Numbered from the stretch's first letter, positions 7,806 to 17,508 are shown. The stretch: 64,000 bases of DNA from Bog-473 sp963804055 (GCA_963804055.1 CAWDOU010000003.1:248001-312000), one strand, 5' to 3'. Made by a program: numbers and translations. The notes: a model not told the origin generated them from the letters alone.

Positions 7806-9179
7806 GTGGTCTCACGAAGGGTCATGCGCCGGCGCCGCCAGTTCGCCGTCGGGGGCGCGCTCGTCCTCCTGGTGCTGATCTACTTCGCGTTCTTCTCCGG
7901 AGGCTCGAGCCCGCCCCCCAAGGCCCCTGCCACCCACCACGCCGTCGCCGCGGCGGAGCGGTACCCGAAGCACTCGCCGCTGAACCCGGACTGGACCGGC
8001 AACGGCAAGACCGTCACCCTCGGGTTCGGCGGCGACGTGCACTTCGCCGGCGCCGTCGGTGTCAACCTGGCCAAGAACCCTTCGACCGCTCTGGGCACGA
8101 CCATCCCGCAGCTCTTCTCCGGGACGCAGTTGCGCATGGTGAACCTCGAGACCGCGGTGACGGACGGGACCTGCCCCGAACCGCAGAACAAGCCGTACAT
8201 CTTCGACGCGCCCGCGTCGGCGGTCACGGCGCTCAAGAGCGCCACCATCTCCGTCGCCACCGAGGCCAACGACCACGGGATGGACTGCGGGCCTCAAGGC
8301 CTGTCGCAGAACCTGACGATCGCCTCTCAGGCCGGCTATCCGATCATCGGCATCGGCAACACCGCGGCACAGGCCTTCGCGCCCTACCGGGTCACCATCG
8401 ACGGTCAGCGGGTGGCGGTCATCACGGCGACACAGGTCATCGCCGGCAATCTCGTCAGCACGTGGACGGCGTCGTCGACACAACCGGGCGTCGCCTCGGC
8501 CATCGACCCCACACAGTTGGTGCGCGAGGTCCAGCAGGTGCGGCGCACGGCCGACACCGTGATCGTCTACGTCCACTGGGGCACCGAGACGCAGGCCTGC
8601 CCCGATCCCCAGCAGGAGCCGCTGGCCGAACAGCTCGTCAAGGCCGGGGCCGACATCGTGATCGGGTCGGGCACCCACGTGCTCCTCGGCGCCGGCTATC
8701 TCGGCGCGTCGTACGTGGACTACGGCCTGGGCAACCTCGCCTTCTACGACGACACCGCCCCCGAGACCGACAGCGGGACGCTGATCGTCACGGCGCAGGG
8801 ACGCCACATCACCGGGGCCGTCTGGCGCCCTGCCACCATCCTCGACGGCGTGCCCCAGCCGCTGAGCGGCGCCCCGGCGACGACCGCCGTCACGAGCTGG
8901 AACGCCGCCCGCAGCTGCACCAACCTGTCGCCGACACCGGCGGCCAGCCTCACCACCATGCGCAGCGAGACCGTGCCCTTCGTTGCGCCGGCGGCACCTC
9001 CGGCCACGACGACGACCACCGCGGCGGGGTCGTCCACGGGCGCCGGCACCGCGACGACCACCGCACCCTCGTCGGGGAGCGGTAGTGGGACCACCACCAC
9101 CACGACGACCGCCGGCAGCACCACGACGACCGTGCCGGCCTCGACCACGACGTCGCCGACCGACAACGCCGGCGGGTAG
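7806..9179 (+). CDS. CapA family (poly-gamma-glutamate capsule-type) membrane-anchored protein
   Basis: 457 aa. A single N-terminal transmembrane anchor (about residues 13-31) is followed by a PGA_cap/metallophosphoesterase-like domain. Visible motifs are LGFGGDVHF, NLETAVTD, EANDHGMD, VYVHWGTE and GSGTHVLLGAGYLG, the metal-binding set of CapA proteins. The domain should lie outside the cell. The last 60 residues or so are Thr/Ser/Ala/Gly low-complexity sequence, like a wall-spanning or glycosylated linker with no folded end. Start taken as GTG 7806; ATG 7824 is possible. No capB or capC neighbours are present, so a capsule role is uncertain. Confidence 0.85.
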   Translation: MVSRRVMRRRRQFAVGGALVLLVLIYFAFFSGGSSPPPKAPATHHAVAAAERYPKHSPLNPDWTGNGKTVTLGFGGDVHFAGAVGVNLAKNPSTALGTTIPQLFSGTQLRMVNLETAVTDGTCPEPQNKPYIFDAPASAVTALKSATISVATEANDHGMDCGPQGLSQNLTIASQAGYPIIGIGNTAAQAFAPYRVTIDGQRVAVITATQVIAGNLVSTWTASSTQPGVASAIDPTQLVREVQQVRRTADTVIVYVHWGTETQACPDPQQEPLAEQLVKAGADIVIGSGTHVLLGAGYLGASYVDYGLGNLAFYDDTAPETDSGTLIVTAQGRHITGAVWRPATILDGVPQPLSGAPATTAVTSWNAARSCTNLSPTPAASLTTMRSETVPFVAPAAPPATTTTTAAGSSTGAGTATTTAPSSGSGSGTTTTTTTAGSTTTTVPASTTTSPTDNAGG

Positions 9180-9218
9180 TTCGAGGCTGGTTCTGGACAC
9201 CGGACCCGGCCGGATGGG

Positions 9219-10643
9219 TCAGGCGAGATCCATCTTCGCCCAGGTATGGGGCTGCTCGGCAAAGACGTCCTCGCCGGGCAGGCGCCGATACCGGAACCGG
9301 ATCTCTTCGAGGTCATTCGGTTCCGCGACCGTACGCTCGGACAGGCGAAGGACCATGTCGGCCTGGCGTCGGAGGACGTCTCGCTGCTCGAGTGACGTCG
9401 TGTCGAGCATGATCGAGCCGAGAGAGTCCATCAGGCGGATCAGGACCGCCGGCATTCCGGAGGCCGCTTGGCGAATCTTGTCGAAGGCACGATTCACCAT
9501 GCGGGCATACGACGGATCGAACTCGATCAGGCGCACGTGGCCCGCGGCGTCGCGATAGACGCCCTCGTCGAGGACCCTGCCCGAAATCCGGCCCAGACCC
9601 GCCGACAACCAGTCGATGCAGGTCAGGGCGGTGAACGTGTCGTTGACGGCAGCCGAAAGCGCCCGGATGGCGATCTCGACCAACTGGTCGATGGCGAACA
9701 CGGGGTCTTGCACGAGCGTGCGGTGCGGCCCGGTCACGTGGGCCTTGGACAGGGCCAAAGCGACCTGGGGGGCCGCTCCCCGGGGCCACACGACCGCCAG
9801 AGAGCGGCCGGTGGCCAGATAGTGGCCTGGGCGGTGTTCCAGGCGGATCACCGAGTCGGTCCGCGTCGCGATCCCGATCAGCTGGGAGTACCCGACGTAC
9901 TGGATGTAGCCGCTCACCTGTGACGGCACCGCGGCGCCGCGCTCATCGAGCAGCCTCAGCAGTTCGGGAACCGACTTCCCGGCATGCGGGTGCTCGGCGG
10001 ACTCGACATCCGCACCGACGGCGTCGGGGAACTCGGCGTCGATGGAGTTGATGAGGTCGCGGGCGATTCCTGCGATCACCTCGGGCAGCTGGATCGACTT
10101 CGCGATGTGGTGGATGAAGTAGATCAGCACCGCGATGTCGACCATCAACAGCGCCTCGGCCACCGAAGTCGAGAGGTACGGCACGAATGCCGCGCTTGCA
10201 CTGTTGATGGAGACCAGCGCGAGCACCGAGTACACGAACGTGCCGACGAAGACACCCAACGTGATCTGGTTGCCGATATCGCGGACGAAGTTCCGCAGCA
10301 TGCGGGGTCCGAACTGCTGCGATGCCAGCGTGAGCGCAAGGATGGTGATGGAGAAGACCACGCCCACGACAGTGATCACCGCGGCGGCGATGGCGATGAG
10401 GACCTGACGCTCGGCATCGGCACTCCCCGTGCGGATCCAGCGAGGGAGCGTCAAATGCTTGTGGAAAGCAGAGAGGTCGATCTGGAACGTGACGAGGAAC
10501 AGCAACAACGAGGCCACGATCAAGATGCTGGGGACGACCCACAATGTCGTCCGCAACTCCTCCCAGCGCCAGCTCGGCAACTGACGGCGGTCCTTGCCGA
10601 CGCGCGCCGGCTCCGGCGACACGAGCTGTTCGACGTCGGTCAC
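9219..10643 (-). CDS. DUF2254 domain membrane protein
   Basis: 474 aa. Four N-terminal transmembrane helices (about residues 33-53, 82-106, 125-150, 155-176) include the family segment SITILALTLASQQFGPRMLRNF. A soluble domain of about 280 residues follows, with ALSAAVNDTFTALTCIDWL, also typical of DUF2254. Function unknown. It is convergent with the CapA-like gene. The 195 bases upstream of the GTG start hold no gene. Confidence 0.88.
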   Translation of the reverse strand: MTDVEQLVSPEPARVGKDRRQLPSWRWEELRTTLWVVPSILIVASLLLFLVTFQIDLSAFHKHLTLPRWIRTGSADAERQVLIAIAAAVITVVGVVFSITILALTLASQQFGPRMLRNFVRDIGNQITLGVFVGTFVYSVLALVSINSASAAFVPYLSTSVAEALLMVDIAVLIYFIHHIAKSIQLPEVIAGIARDLINSIDAEFPDAVGADVESAEHPHAGKSVPELLRLLDERGAAVPSQVSGYIQYVGYSQLIGIATRTDSVIRLEHRPGHYLATGRSLAVVWPRGAAPQVALALSKAHVTGPHRTLVQDPVFAIDQLVEIAIRALSAAVNDTFTALTCIDWLSAGLGRISGRVLDEGVYRDAAGHVRLIEFDPSYARMVNRAFDKIRQAASGMPAVLIRLMDSLGSIMLDTTSLEQRDVLRRQADMVLRLSERTVAEPNDLEEIRFRYRRLPGEDVFAEQPHTWAKMDLA

Positions 10644-10831
10644 GAGGACGCGGTCGATCCGAGAGGACAGGGCGTGGCGCGCACCGGGAGGGCGACGGAG
10701 GCGGCGGCTGTCATGGGCACGGGTTCACTCTCTGCCGACCAGTCTTCCCGGCACCCCACGCAGCTGCGAGTCCCGCAGCTGCAGCTTCACGATAGCCGCG
10801 CCCTGTCTCGCCCCCCTCCTCGCTCCGTGGA

Positions 10832-10845
10832 GTCGTGATCACGAC
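10832..10845. other. 14-bp perfect palindrome at the GH4 stop codon
   Basis: GTCGTGATCACGAC is fully self-complementary and spans the stop codon of the GH4 gene. A few palindromes of this size are expected by chance in a window this long. It could be an operator or a chance sequence. Confidence 0.3.
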
Positions 10846-12131
10846 GGAAAGAATCGGGGAAGGTGCTCCCGGTTGGCCCACAACAGCGCGTCGGCCAGAT
10901 CGGCCGCCAGCGGGTACTGCCCGACCAGCGGATTGGCCAACAGCGCGCGCACCACGTCGTCGCGGCTCCCCGAGCAGGCGGCCTTGACCGCCAGGCGCTC
11001 GTAGGCCTTGGCGTGTTGGACCAGCCCGAGCATCTCGGGTGACAGCGGCCGCTGCGGGAGAGGGTGCGCGCCGGTGGCGTCCACGACCGCGGTGGTCTCG
11101 ACGACTGCGTCGTCGGGCAGTCCCGGGATGGCGCCGTCGTTGCGCATGTCGACGACCTGCACGTCGCCGGTCCCTGCATGCAAGGAGGCCATGAGACGCA
11201 CGGCGGCCAGCGAGTAGTAGGCGCCCCCGCGGTACGAGAGCGCCGCCGGCTTCGACACCAGGGCGGGATCCCGGTACTCCTCGAGAAGCTTGGTCTCCAG
11301 CTCGGCCACGACATCGGCCCGGGACCGGTGGCCCGGGACGGACTGCTCGGCCACCTCGGCGTCGTGCTGGTAGTAGTAGTGCACGTAGTACGAGGGCAGC
11401 GCGTGCTGCAGGCGGAGCAGGTCGATCGGGATGCCGCTCTCGAGCTCCAGCTCGGGACCGAAACGCTCGAACAGGTCGTCGAGGCGGTCCGGCCCGGGGT
11501 CGTCCACGCTCGCCACATGGGCCGAGCGGATCCACGTGAGGTGGTTCAACCCCACGTGCTCGACGGCCACCGCATCGGGGTCGACGCCCAGATAGTGCCC
11601 GATCCGGCGCTGGGCCCACATCGCCACGTTGCACAGGCCGACGGCCCGGTGGCCCTCGTCGAGGAGCGCCTGGGTCACGATCCCCACGGGGTTGGTGAAG
11701 TCCACCAGCCACGCGCCCGGATTCGCCCGGGCCGCCATCTCCTCGGCCAGTCCCAGCACGACCGGCACGGTCCGCAGGGCCTTGGCCAGGCCGCCCGCGC
11801 CCGTCGTCTCCTGACCCAGGCAGCCGTAGCCCACGGGGAGGGTCTCGTCGACATGACGCGCCGTCTGGCCACCGATGCGCAGCTGGACCACGACGAAATC
11901 AGCGCCCTCGAGTGCGGCGTGGGGGTCCGCCGTCGTGTCGAACGTCCCGCCCCACCCCCTCGCCCGCAGGATGCGTTCGGAGAGGCCCCCGACCACCTCC
12001 CGACGGAGCTCACTCGGGTCGAGCAGGACGAGATCGTCGACGACCATCCTGTCCTCCAGGTCACACAGACCGTCGACCAGCTCGGGGGTGTACGTGCTCC
12101 CGCCGCCGACGACGACCACCTTGGTGCCCAC
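10839..12131 (-). CDS. GH4 family 6-phospho-glycosidase
   Basis: About 430 aa from the GTG at 12131, chosen because the NAD loop KVVVVGGGSTYTPELV begins four residues later. GH4 enzymes cleave glycosides by an NAD- and Mn-dependent redox mechanism, usually on 6-phospho-sugars. The metal ligands are visible as C167 in GLCNVAMW and H197 in GLNHLTW. DFTNPVGIVTQ (144-154) is the substrate segment. The gene is head-to-head with the sugar kinase at 12155, with 23 bases between start codons. That pairing suggests uptake and breakdown of a phosphorylated disaccharide, perhaps an amino-sugar one. No PTS or ABC sugar transporter is seen beside it. Confidence 0.9.
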   Translation of the reverse strand: MGTKVVVVGGGSTYTPELVDGLCDLEDRMVVDDLVLLDPSELRREVVGGLSERILRARGWGGTFDTTADPHAALEGADFVVVQLRIGGQTARHVDETLPVGYGCLGQETTGAGGLAKALRTVPVVLGLAEEMAARANPGAWLVDFTNPVGIVTQALLDEGHRAVGLCNVAMWAQRRIGHYLGVDPDAVAVEHVGLNHLTWIRSAHVASVDDPGPDRLDDLFERFGPELELESGIPIDLLRLQHALPSYYVHYYYQHDAEVAEQSVPGHRSRADVVAELETKLLEEYRDPALVSKPAALSYRGGAYYSLAAVRLMASLHAGTGDVQVVDMRNDGAIPGLPDDAVVETTAVVDATGAHPLPQRPLSPEMLGLVQHAKAYERLAVKAACSGSRDDVVRALLANPLVGQYPLAADLADALLWANREHLPRFFPS

Positions 12132-12154
12132 GCAGCGCAACGTAACATCCGTCC

Positions 12155-13183
12155 GTGTCCGAGCCCCCCGCCGTCGCGCCGGCCGTGCTGGCCTTCGACG
12201 GCGGCAGCACCAAGACCGATGTCGTCCTCGCGTCACGACAGGGCGCCGTCCTCGGACGGGCCCGGGTCGGCCCGAGCAACCATCAGCTCGTCGGCCTCCG
12301 CGGCACGATCGACGCTCTGACGGAGGCGCTGGCCGCGGTGATGGCGGCCGGGCAGTGCGCGGGCGCCTCCATGCCGCTGTGCCCGACCGGCGTCTACTGC
12401 CTGGCCGGACTCGACCTGCCGGTGGACGAGGAGAAGCTCGCGCCGGCCATCGAGGCGCTGGGCTGGACCGAGCGCGTCATCCTGCGCAACGACACGTTCG
12501 CAGTCTCACGAGCGGGCACCACGGCCGATTGGGGCATCGGCGTCGTGTGCGGGACCGGAATGAACTGCGCCGCCGTCGGCCCGGACGGGCGCACAGTCCG
12601 CTTCCCTGCCCTGGCCGAGCTGTCGGGGGACTTCGCCCCGGGCGGCGCCTGGCTCGGCCTGCGCGCCCTCGGCCTCGCCCTGCGCGCCGGCGACGGCCGC
12701 GGCCCGGCCACCACGCTGCGTGAACGGGTGGCCGCGCAGCTCGGCACGCCCGATCCCGAGGCCGCGCTCACCGGCATCTACAGCGGCACGCTCCCCTACG
12801 CCCGGCTGTTCGAGCTCGCCCGGGTCCTGCTCGACGCGGCCGCCGAGGGCGACGCCCCCGCCCGCCAGGCGGCCGACTTCCTGGCCGACGAGATCGCCGC
12901 GTTCGTCCGCGCCGCCGTCGTCCGGCTCGACGTCGAGGACGAGGCCGTGGAGGTCGTGCTCGGGGGCGGGATCTTCGACACCGCGGACGCGGCATTCCAT
13001 CGTCGCGTCGAGAACGGCATCCGGGCCGCGGCACCCCACGCCGTCCTCGTCCGCCTCGACGCGCCACCGGTCCTCGGCGCCGCGCTCATCGGGCTCGATG
13101 CCGAAGCGGCCCCACCGGACGCCCTGGCCTCACTGCGTCAGGCGCTGCGGGCAGGGCCCGACCCGACGACCGCCGGGACCTGA
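12155..13183 (+). CDS. BadF/BadG/BcrA/BcrD-type ATPase, N-acetylglucosamine kinase-like
   Basis: 342 aa in the ASKHA fold. The first phosphate loop DGGSTKTDVV starts at residue 15. GIGVVCGTGMNCAAVGPDG is the second phosphate region, and VVLGGGIFDTAD the adenosine motif near the C-terminus. Members of this branch act as N-acetylglucosamine or N-acetylmuramate kinases. Its divergent partner is a GH4 glycosidase, which supports a sugar-kinase role over a dehydratase activator, since no Cys cluster is present. The start is GTG 12155, and almost no intergenic promoter space exists. It ends 11 bases before the convergent MFS gene. Confidence 0.82.
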   Translation: MSEPPAVAPAVLAFDGGSTKTDVVLASRQGAVLGRARVGPSNHQLVGLRGTIDALTEALAAVMAAGQCAGASMPLCPTGVYCLAGLDLPVDEEKLAPAIEALGWTERVILRNDTFAVSRAGTTADWGIGVVCGTGMNCAAVGPDGRTVRFPALAELSGDFAPGGAWLGLRALGLALRAGDGRGPATTLRERVAAQLGTPDPEAALTGIYSGTLPYARLFELARVLLDAAAEGDAPARQAADFLADEIAAFVRAAVVRLDVEDEAVEVVLGGGIFDTADAAFHRRVENGIRAAAPHAVLVRLDAPPVLGAALIGLDAEAAPPDALASLRQALRAGPDPTTAGT

Positions 13184-13194
13184 GGGCGGGACCG

Positions 13195-15303
13195 TCAGCC
13201 GCCGCCACCACCGCCGCCGCCGCCCGACACACCGGCCGGCACGTGTGGCATGGCGTCGGCGACCAGGCGCTCGTCGTCGGCCAGCAGCGAGTGAGCCAGG
13301 TCCTTGACCATGGCGATGATCTCGGGGTGCTCCTCGGGGTCCCAGCCTTCGAGGAGCTCGGTGAGGCCGGCGCGGCGCGCGTCGGTCAGCTTCTCGAGCG
13401 CCGTGGTGCCGGCCGCCGTGAGGTAGAGGTCACAGTCCACTCCGCGGCGCCGCTCCTCAATCAGGCCGGCGGCCAACAACCCGTCGACCCCCGGTTGGAT
13501 CAGGTCGGCGCCCACCTTCAACCGCTTTGCCACGTCGTTCACCGTGCACGCAGGCTGATCGGCCAACCGGTAGAGCAGCCAGCAGGCGCGTGGGGGCAGA
13601 TCGATGCCCGCCCGCTGCGCCAGCGTGGAGTACAGCTCCACCCGGTTCTCCCGGTCGGACAACCGGGTGAGCGCCAGCTCAATCTCCTGGAGGGACGTCC
13701 GGTGATCGGGCAATCCGTTGACCTCGCCGACGTCGACCGTCTGGACGGTCTTGCGCAGCTCCACTTCGGGGAGGAGCCAGCTCAGGAGGAAGGCCAGGAA
13801 TGCGATGGGCACCGCCACCAGGAAGACGACCTGGATCGCATGGGTGACCGCGTCGATGTACTTGGTGTAGAAGAACAGCCCGCTGGCGGTCGACTTCAAC
13901 TGGGCGATCACGCCCGGATCGATCGTCTGCGGGTTGAACCTCCTCAGGACCGATGCCGGGACCTTGGCCAGGGTTGGGGCGATCGTGTGGTTCAAGACGA
14001 TCGCGTAGATGGCCCCGAAGACCGCCGTGCCGAACGAGCCGCCGATCATGCGGAAGAACACGGAGCTGCTCGTGGCGACCCCGAGGTCCTGGTAGGACAC
14101 GGCGTTCTGCACTGCGACCACGAGCACCTGCATGACGAGTCCCATGCCGACGCCGAAGACGAACATGTAGCCGGCCAGGACCCAGCCGTTCGTTGACGCA
14201 TCGATCATCGACAGCAGGTAGGCGCCGATCGTCATCAACGCGGTGCCGACCACCGGGAAGACCTTGTAGCGGCCCCAGCGGGTCACGAGTCGTCCCGACA
14301 GGACCGACGCGCCGAGCATGCCGAGCATCAGCGGCAGGATGCGCAGTCCCGACGCCGTGGGGCTGACGCCCTTGACGATCTGCATGTACAGAGGCAGGAA
14401 GGTGAGGGCCCCGAACATGGCGAATCCCATCACGAAGCCGATGGAGCTGGCGGCGTTGAAGACCCGCTCGCGGAAGAGCTTCAGCGGGATCACCGGCTCG
14501 GCGGCGTAGCGCTCGGCGAAGAGGAACGCCACGGCCAGCACGACGCCGAGGGCCGCGGTGAGAACGCTCGGCACCGACAGCCAGGGCCACGAGATGCCAC
14601 CCAGGCTGGCGAAGATGATCAGCGACGTCGCCGAGGTGGCCAGCAGCAACGCACCGGCGTAGTCGATGGCGTGCGAGACCTTGCTCAGGTGTCCGGGGAG
14701 CACGGCACCGGTGACGAACAGCGCCAGGATCCCGAGCGGGAGGTTGATGTAGAAGACCCACTGCCACGTCAGGTAGGTCACGCAGAGTCCGCCGATGAGC
14801 GGCCCGATCACCGTGGCCACGGCGAACATGGCGCCGAACAGGCCGACGTAGCGACCCCGGTCGCGGGGCGACACCACGTCACCGATGATGGTCTGCGCGC
14901 CGACCATCAGTCCCCCACCGCCGAGGCCCTGCAGGGCCCGGAAGGCGATCAGCTCGGTCATGGTGTGGCTGAGGCCGCACAACGCCGACCCGACCACGAA
15001 GATGACGATGGAGGCCTGGAAGAAGTTCTTGCGCCCGTACTGGTCGCCCAGCTTCCCCCACAGCGGCGTCGAGACGGTCGACGACAGCAGGTAGGCGGTC
15101 ACCACCCAGGCCAGGTGCGACCCCCCGTGCAGGTCGCCCACGATGGTGGGCAGTGCCGTCGAGACGATCGTCTGGTCCAGCGCCGCCAAGAGCATGCCCA
15201 GCAGCAACGCCCCCAGGATCACCCACAGTCGCCGCTTGGTGATCGCGTCCGCCATGGGAGGTGCTGCGACGGTGCTCACGCCCACCTCTCCCCCGTCTGC
15301 CAC
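13195..15303 (-). CDS. DHA2-family MFS drug transporter fused to a MarR-like winged helix
   Basis: 702 aa. Residues from about 25 to 520 form a 14-helix EmrB/QacA-type exporter. LDQTIVSTALPTIVGDL is in helix 1, GKLGDQYGRKN is motif A, and GAMFAVATVIGPLIGG is motif C of antiporters. From about 545 the chain becomes soluble: YSTLAQRAGIDLPPRACWLL, then TVNDVAKRLKVGADLIQPGV and GLIEERRRGVDCDLYLTAAG. This is a MarR-type winged helix with wing. The protein ends in nine Gly encoded by GGC-type repeats. A transporter and a DNA-binding-like domain in one chain would be membrane-tethered. Start at 15303, or the Met at residue 17. Confidence 0.88.
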   Translation of the reverse strand: MADGGEVGVSTVAAPPMADAITKRRLWVILGALLLGMLLAALDQTIVSTALPTIVGDLHGGSHLAWVVTAYLLSSTVSTPLWGKLGDQYGRKNFFQASIVIFVVGSALCGLSHTMTELIAFRALQGLGGGGLMVGAQTIIGDVVSPRDRGRYVGLFGAMFAVATVIGPLIGGLCVTYLTWQWVFYINLPLGILALFVTGAVLPGHLSKVSHAIDYAGALLLATSATSLIIFASLGGISWPWLSVPSVLTAALGVVLAVAFLFAERYAAEPVIPLKLFRERVFNAASSIGFVMGFAMFGALTFLPLYMQIVKGVSPTASGLRILPLMLGMLGASVLSGRLVTRWGRYKVFPVVGTALMTIGAYLLSMIDASTNGWVLAGYMFVFGVGMGLVMQVLVVAVQNAVSYQDLGVATSSSVFFRMIGGSFGTAVFGAIYAIVLNHTIAPTLAKVPASVLRRFNPQTIDPGVIAQLKSTASGLFFYTKYIDAVTHAIQVVFLVAVPIAFLAFLLSWLLPEVELRKTVQTVDVGEVNGLPDHRTSLQEIELALTRLSDRENRVELYSTLAQRAGIDLPPRACWLLYRLADQPACTVNDVAKRLKVGADLIQPGVDGLLAAGLIEERRRGVDCDLYLTAAGTTALEKLTDARRAGLTELLEGWDPEEHPEIIAMVKDLAHSLLADDERLVADAMPHVPAGVSGGGGGGGGG

Positions 15304-15470
15304 GATCGACTCAGAGTAGGAACGTCCTGCTCAAAATGCAACCAAGGGCAGCCGGCCGCCCGGCACCGCCGGACTCCTCCGGGCGGCCACCGCCGACCGC
15401 GCTACGGTCCCCGCGGCGGATGCCGGCTGGAGGCAACGCACGTTCGAGATCAAGGAGGGCCAGGGCACCC

Positions 15471-16436
15471 ATGCGAACTCGCCTCACCGAGCTGCTCGGC
15501 GTCGAGCACCCCGTCATGTTGGCCGGGATGGGGGGTGTGTCGTACTCCGAATTGGTGACGGCCGTCTCGGAGGCGGGAGGCTTCGGCTGCCTCGGCGCGG
15601 GGACGATGAGCAGCGCGACCATGGAGGCCGAGATCTCGGCCGTGCGCCAGGCCACCGACAAGCCGTTCGCGGTGGATCTCCTCACCGCCATGCCGGGCAG
15701 CATGGCGGAGCAGGTGCAGATCATCATCGACGGCGGCGCCACCGCCTTCGTGGCCGCTCTCGGCGTCCCCACCGAGGTGATCGAACAGTGCCACCGGGCC
15801 AACGTGCTGGTGGTCAACATGTGCGGCAAGGTCGAGCACGCCGTGCGGGCCGTCGAGGCCGGGTGTGACCTCGTCGTGGCGCAGGGCACGGAGGCCGGCG
15901 GCCACACCGGCCAGGTGGCGACCATGCCCCTCGTGCCACAGATCGTCGACGCAGTGGGCGAGCGCGTCCCGGTCGTGGCGGCCGGCGGCATCTTCGACGG
16001 GCGCGGCCTCGCCGCCGCGCTCTCCCTCGGCGCGGACGGCGTCTGGGTCGGCACCCGCTTCATCGCCACCCCCGAGGCGCGCAGCGTCCTGGGGTACAAG
16101 GACAGGCTGCTGGCCAGTCGGGAGGACCAGACCACCGTCAGCCGCGCCTACTCGGGTAAGACCATGCGCGTCGTGCGCAACGCGTACACGGATCACTACG
16201 ACGCCCATCCCGAGGAGTTGAAGAAGTTCCCGGAGCAGCTCGGGGTCTCCTACGGTGCCGGCGCCATGCACCTCGGCGGTGACTCCTTCAGTGAGGGCGT
16301 CGACCTGGACCGGGAGTGCTACCCGGCCGGGCAGGGCGTCGGCGCCATCACCGAGCTGGTCCCGGCAGGCGAGCTCGTCCGGCGCTTCGTCACCGAGGCC
16401 GAGGAGGCGCTCGACCGCCTGTCCCGCCTGCGATGA
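15471..16436 (+). CDS. Nitronate monooxygenase family FMN protein
   Basis: 321 aa TIM-barrel flavoprotein. Motifs: VMLAGMGGVSYSELV (15-29), AQGTEAGGHTGQV (137-149) with the conserved His, and VVAAGGIFDGRGLAAALSLG. GADGVWVGTRF then binds the FMN phosphate. Family members oxidise alkyl nitronates or act as enoyl reductases (FabK-like). The ATG at 15471 follows CAAGGAGGGC. An SDR gene overlaps its stop by four bases (ATGA), so both are probably made together. A second, divergent paralogue lies at 38496. The substrate is not evident. Confidence 0.88.
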   Translation: MRTRLTELLGVEHPVMLAGMGGVSYSELVTAVSEAGGFGCLGAGTMSSATMEAEISAVRQATDKPFAVDLLTAMPGSMAEQVQIIIDGGATAFVAALGVPTEVIEQCHRANVLVVNMCGKVEHAVRAVEAGCDLVVAQGTEAGGHTGQVATMPLVPQIVDAVGERVPVVAAGGIFDGRGLAAALSLGADGVWVGTRFIATPEARSVLGYKDRLLASREDQTTVSRAYSGKTMRVVRNAYTDHYDAHPEELKKFPEQLGVSYGAGAMHLGGDSFSEGVDLDRECYPAGQGVGAITELVPAGELVRRFVTEAEEALDRLSRLR

Positions 16437-17254
16437 GCGCGGCCGGGTCACCCCACACCCGGGTGGCCCTCGTCACGGGTGCCAACCATGGGATCGGCGC
16501 CGCGACGGCCAAGGCTCTGGCGGCGCAGGGCAACGCCGTCCTGTGCGCCTATTTCCGCAACGAAGAGCTCGGCGGTCTGCACGACCCCGCGCTGCCGGCG
16601 GCCTACCGGGCCACGCGCATGGCCCGAGCCGACAACGTCGCCGAATCGATCCGGGCCGCCGGTGGCCGCGCCACCGCGGTGGAAGCGGACCTGTCCGACG
16701 CCGACGGCGTCCCCGCCCTGTTCGATGCCGCCGAAGCCCAGCTGGGACCGGTGGCCATTCTGGTCAACAACGCCTCGGGATGGGTGGGCGATACGTTCGT
16801 GGCGGGCGCCACCAACCGCTTCGGCCTGGCCCAGGCGCCGGTCAGCGCAGCAACGATCGACAGCGTCTTCGGCGTCGATGCCCGGGCTGCCGCCCTGCTC
16901 ATCGCCGAGTTCGCGACCCGCCACGTGGCCCGGCGCGGCGATTGGGGCCGCATCATCGGCTTGACCTCGGGCGGGGCCGAAGGCTTTCCCGAGGAGGTCT
17001 CCTACGGCGCCGCCAAGGCGGCCCAGGTCAACTTCACGCTGAGCGCGGCAGCGGAGTTGGCCCCGTTCGGCGTGACGGCCAACATCGTGCACCCGCCGAT
17101 GACCGACACCGGTTGGATCAACCAGCGGGCGGCCGCCATGGCCCGGTCCGCCGGACAGCGCGTCGCCGCGCCCCGCCAGGTGGCCGAGGTCATCGCCTAC
17201 CTGGCCTCCGACGCGGCGGCCCTCGTGACGGGCAACGTCATCCGCCTGCGCTGA
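16433..17254 (+). CDS. Short-chain dehydrogenase/reductase
   Basis: 273 aa Rossmann-fold oxidoreductase. The NAD(P) loop is TGANHGIG (residues 15-22), followed by VNNASGWVGD and the catalytic YGAAK in EEVSYGAAKAAQ. A segment between beta-1 and alpha-2 (about 45-65) is longer than in classical SDRs. The C-terminus reads YLASDAAALVTGNVIRLR, typical of the family. It starts inside the stop of the nitronate monooxygenase gene. A role in reducing or oxidising a product of that enzyme is an inference. Confidence 0.85.
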   Translation: MSAAGSPHTRVALVTGANHGIGAATAKALAAQGNAVLCAYFRNEELGGLHDPALPAAYRATRMARADNVAESIRAAGGRATAVEADLSDADGVPALFDAAEAQLGPVAILVNNASGWVGDTFVAGATNRFGLAQAPVSAATIDSVFGVDARAAALLIAEFATRHVARRGDWGRIIGLTSGGAEGFPEEVSYGAAKAAQVNFTLSAAAELAPFGVTANIVHPPMTDTGWINQRAAAMARSAGQRVAAPRQVAEVIAYLASDAAALVTGNVIRLR

Positions 17255-17425
17255 CGGCCTGCCGTCGGGCCATGCGGGACAGGGCCCCGCCTCACACGAG
17301 GCCGGTGTGGCGATCGACCCGGCCCCTGGCGGCCACCGGGCATGTTCTTCCAGCTCACAGGCTCAATGCACCAGAACTCTTGCCGCACTCTCCCGTGCAT
17401 CGGAGAAATATGTGGACACTCATGG

Positions 17426-17441
17426 AATATTGCGATATATC
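17426..17441. promoter_or_regulatory. AT-rich palindromic element upstream of padR
   Basis: AATATTGCGATATATC lies 68 bases before the padR-like start. It contains palindrome AATATT (17426-17431) and palindrome GATATATC (17434-17441) in an otherwise GC-rich sequence. PadR regulators often bind AT-rich dyads in their own promoters, so this is a candidate autoregulatory operator. Nothing else was recognised in 17255-17508. Confidence 0.45.
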
Positions 17442-17508
17442 ATTGAGTTACAAAGAAGACCACAACAGGTCAGGCCCGGACGGGCCCACCACTCACAAGG
17501 AGTTCCAA

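Noticed and set aside
16255..17508. Long upstream extension of the PadR frame
   Set aside because: It reads through the SDR gene in another frame; the AAGGAG-ATG at 17509 gives a complete PadR.
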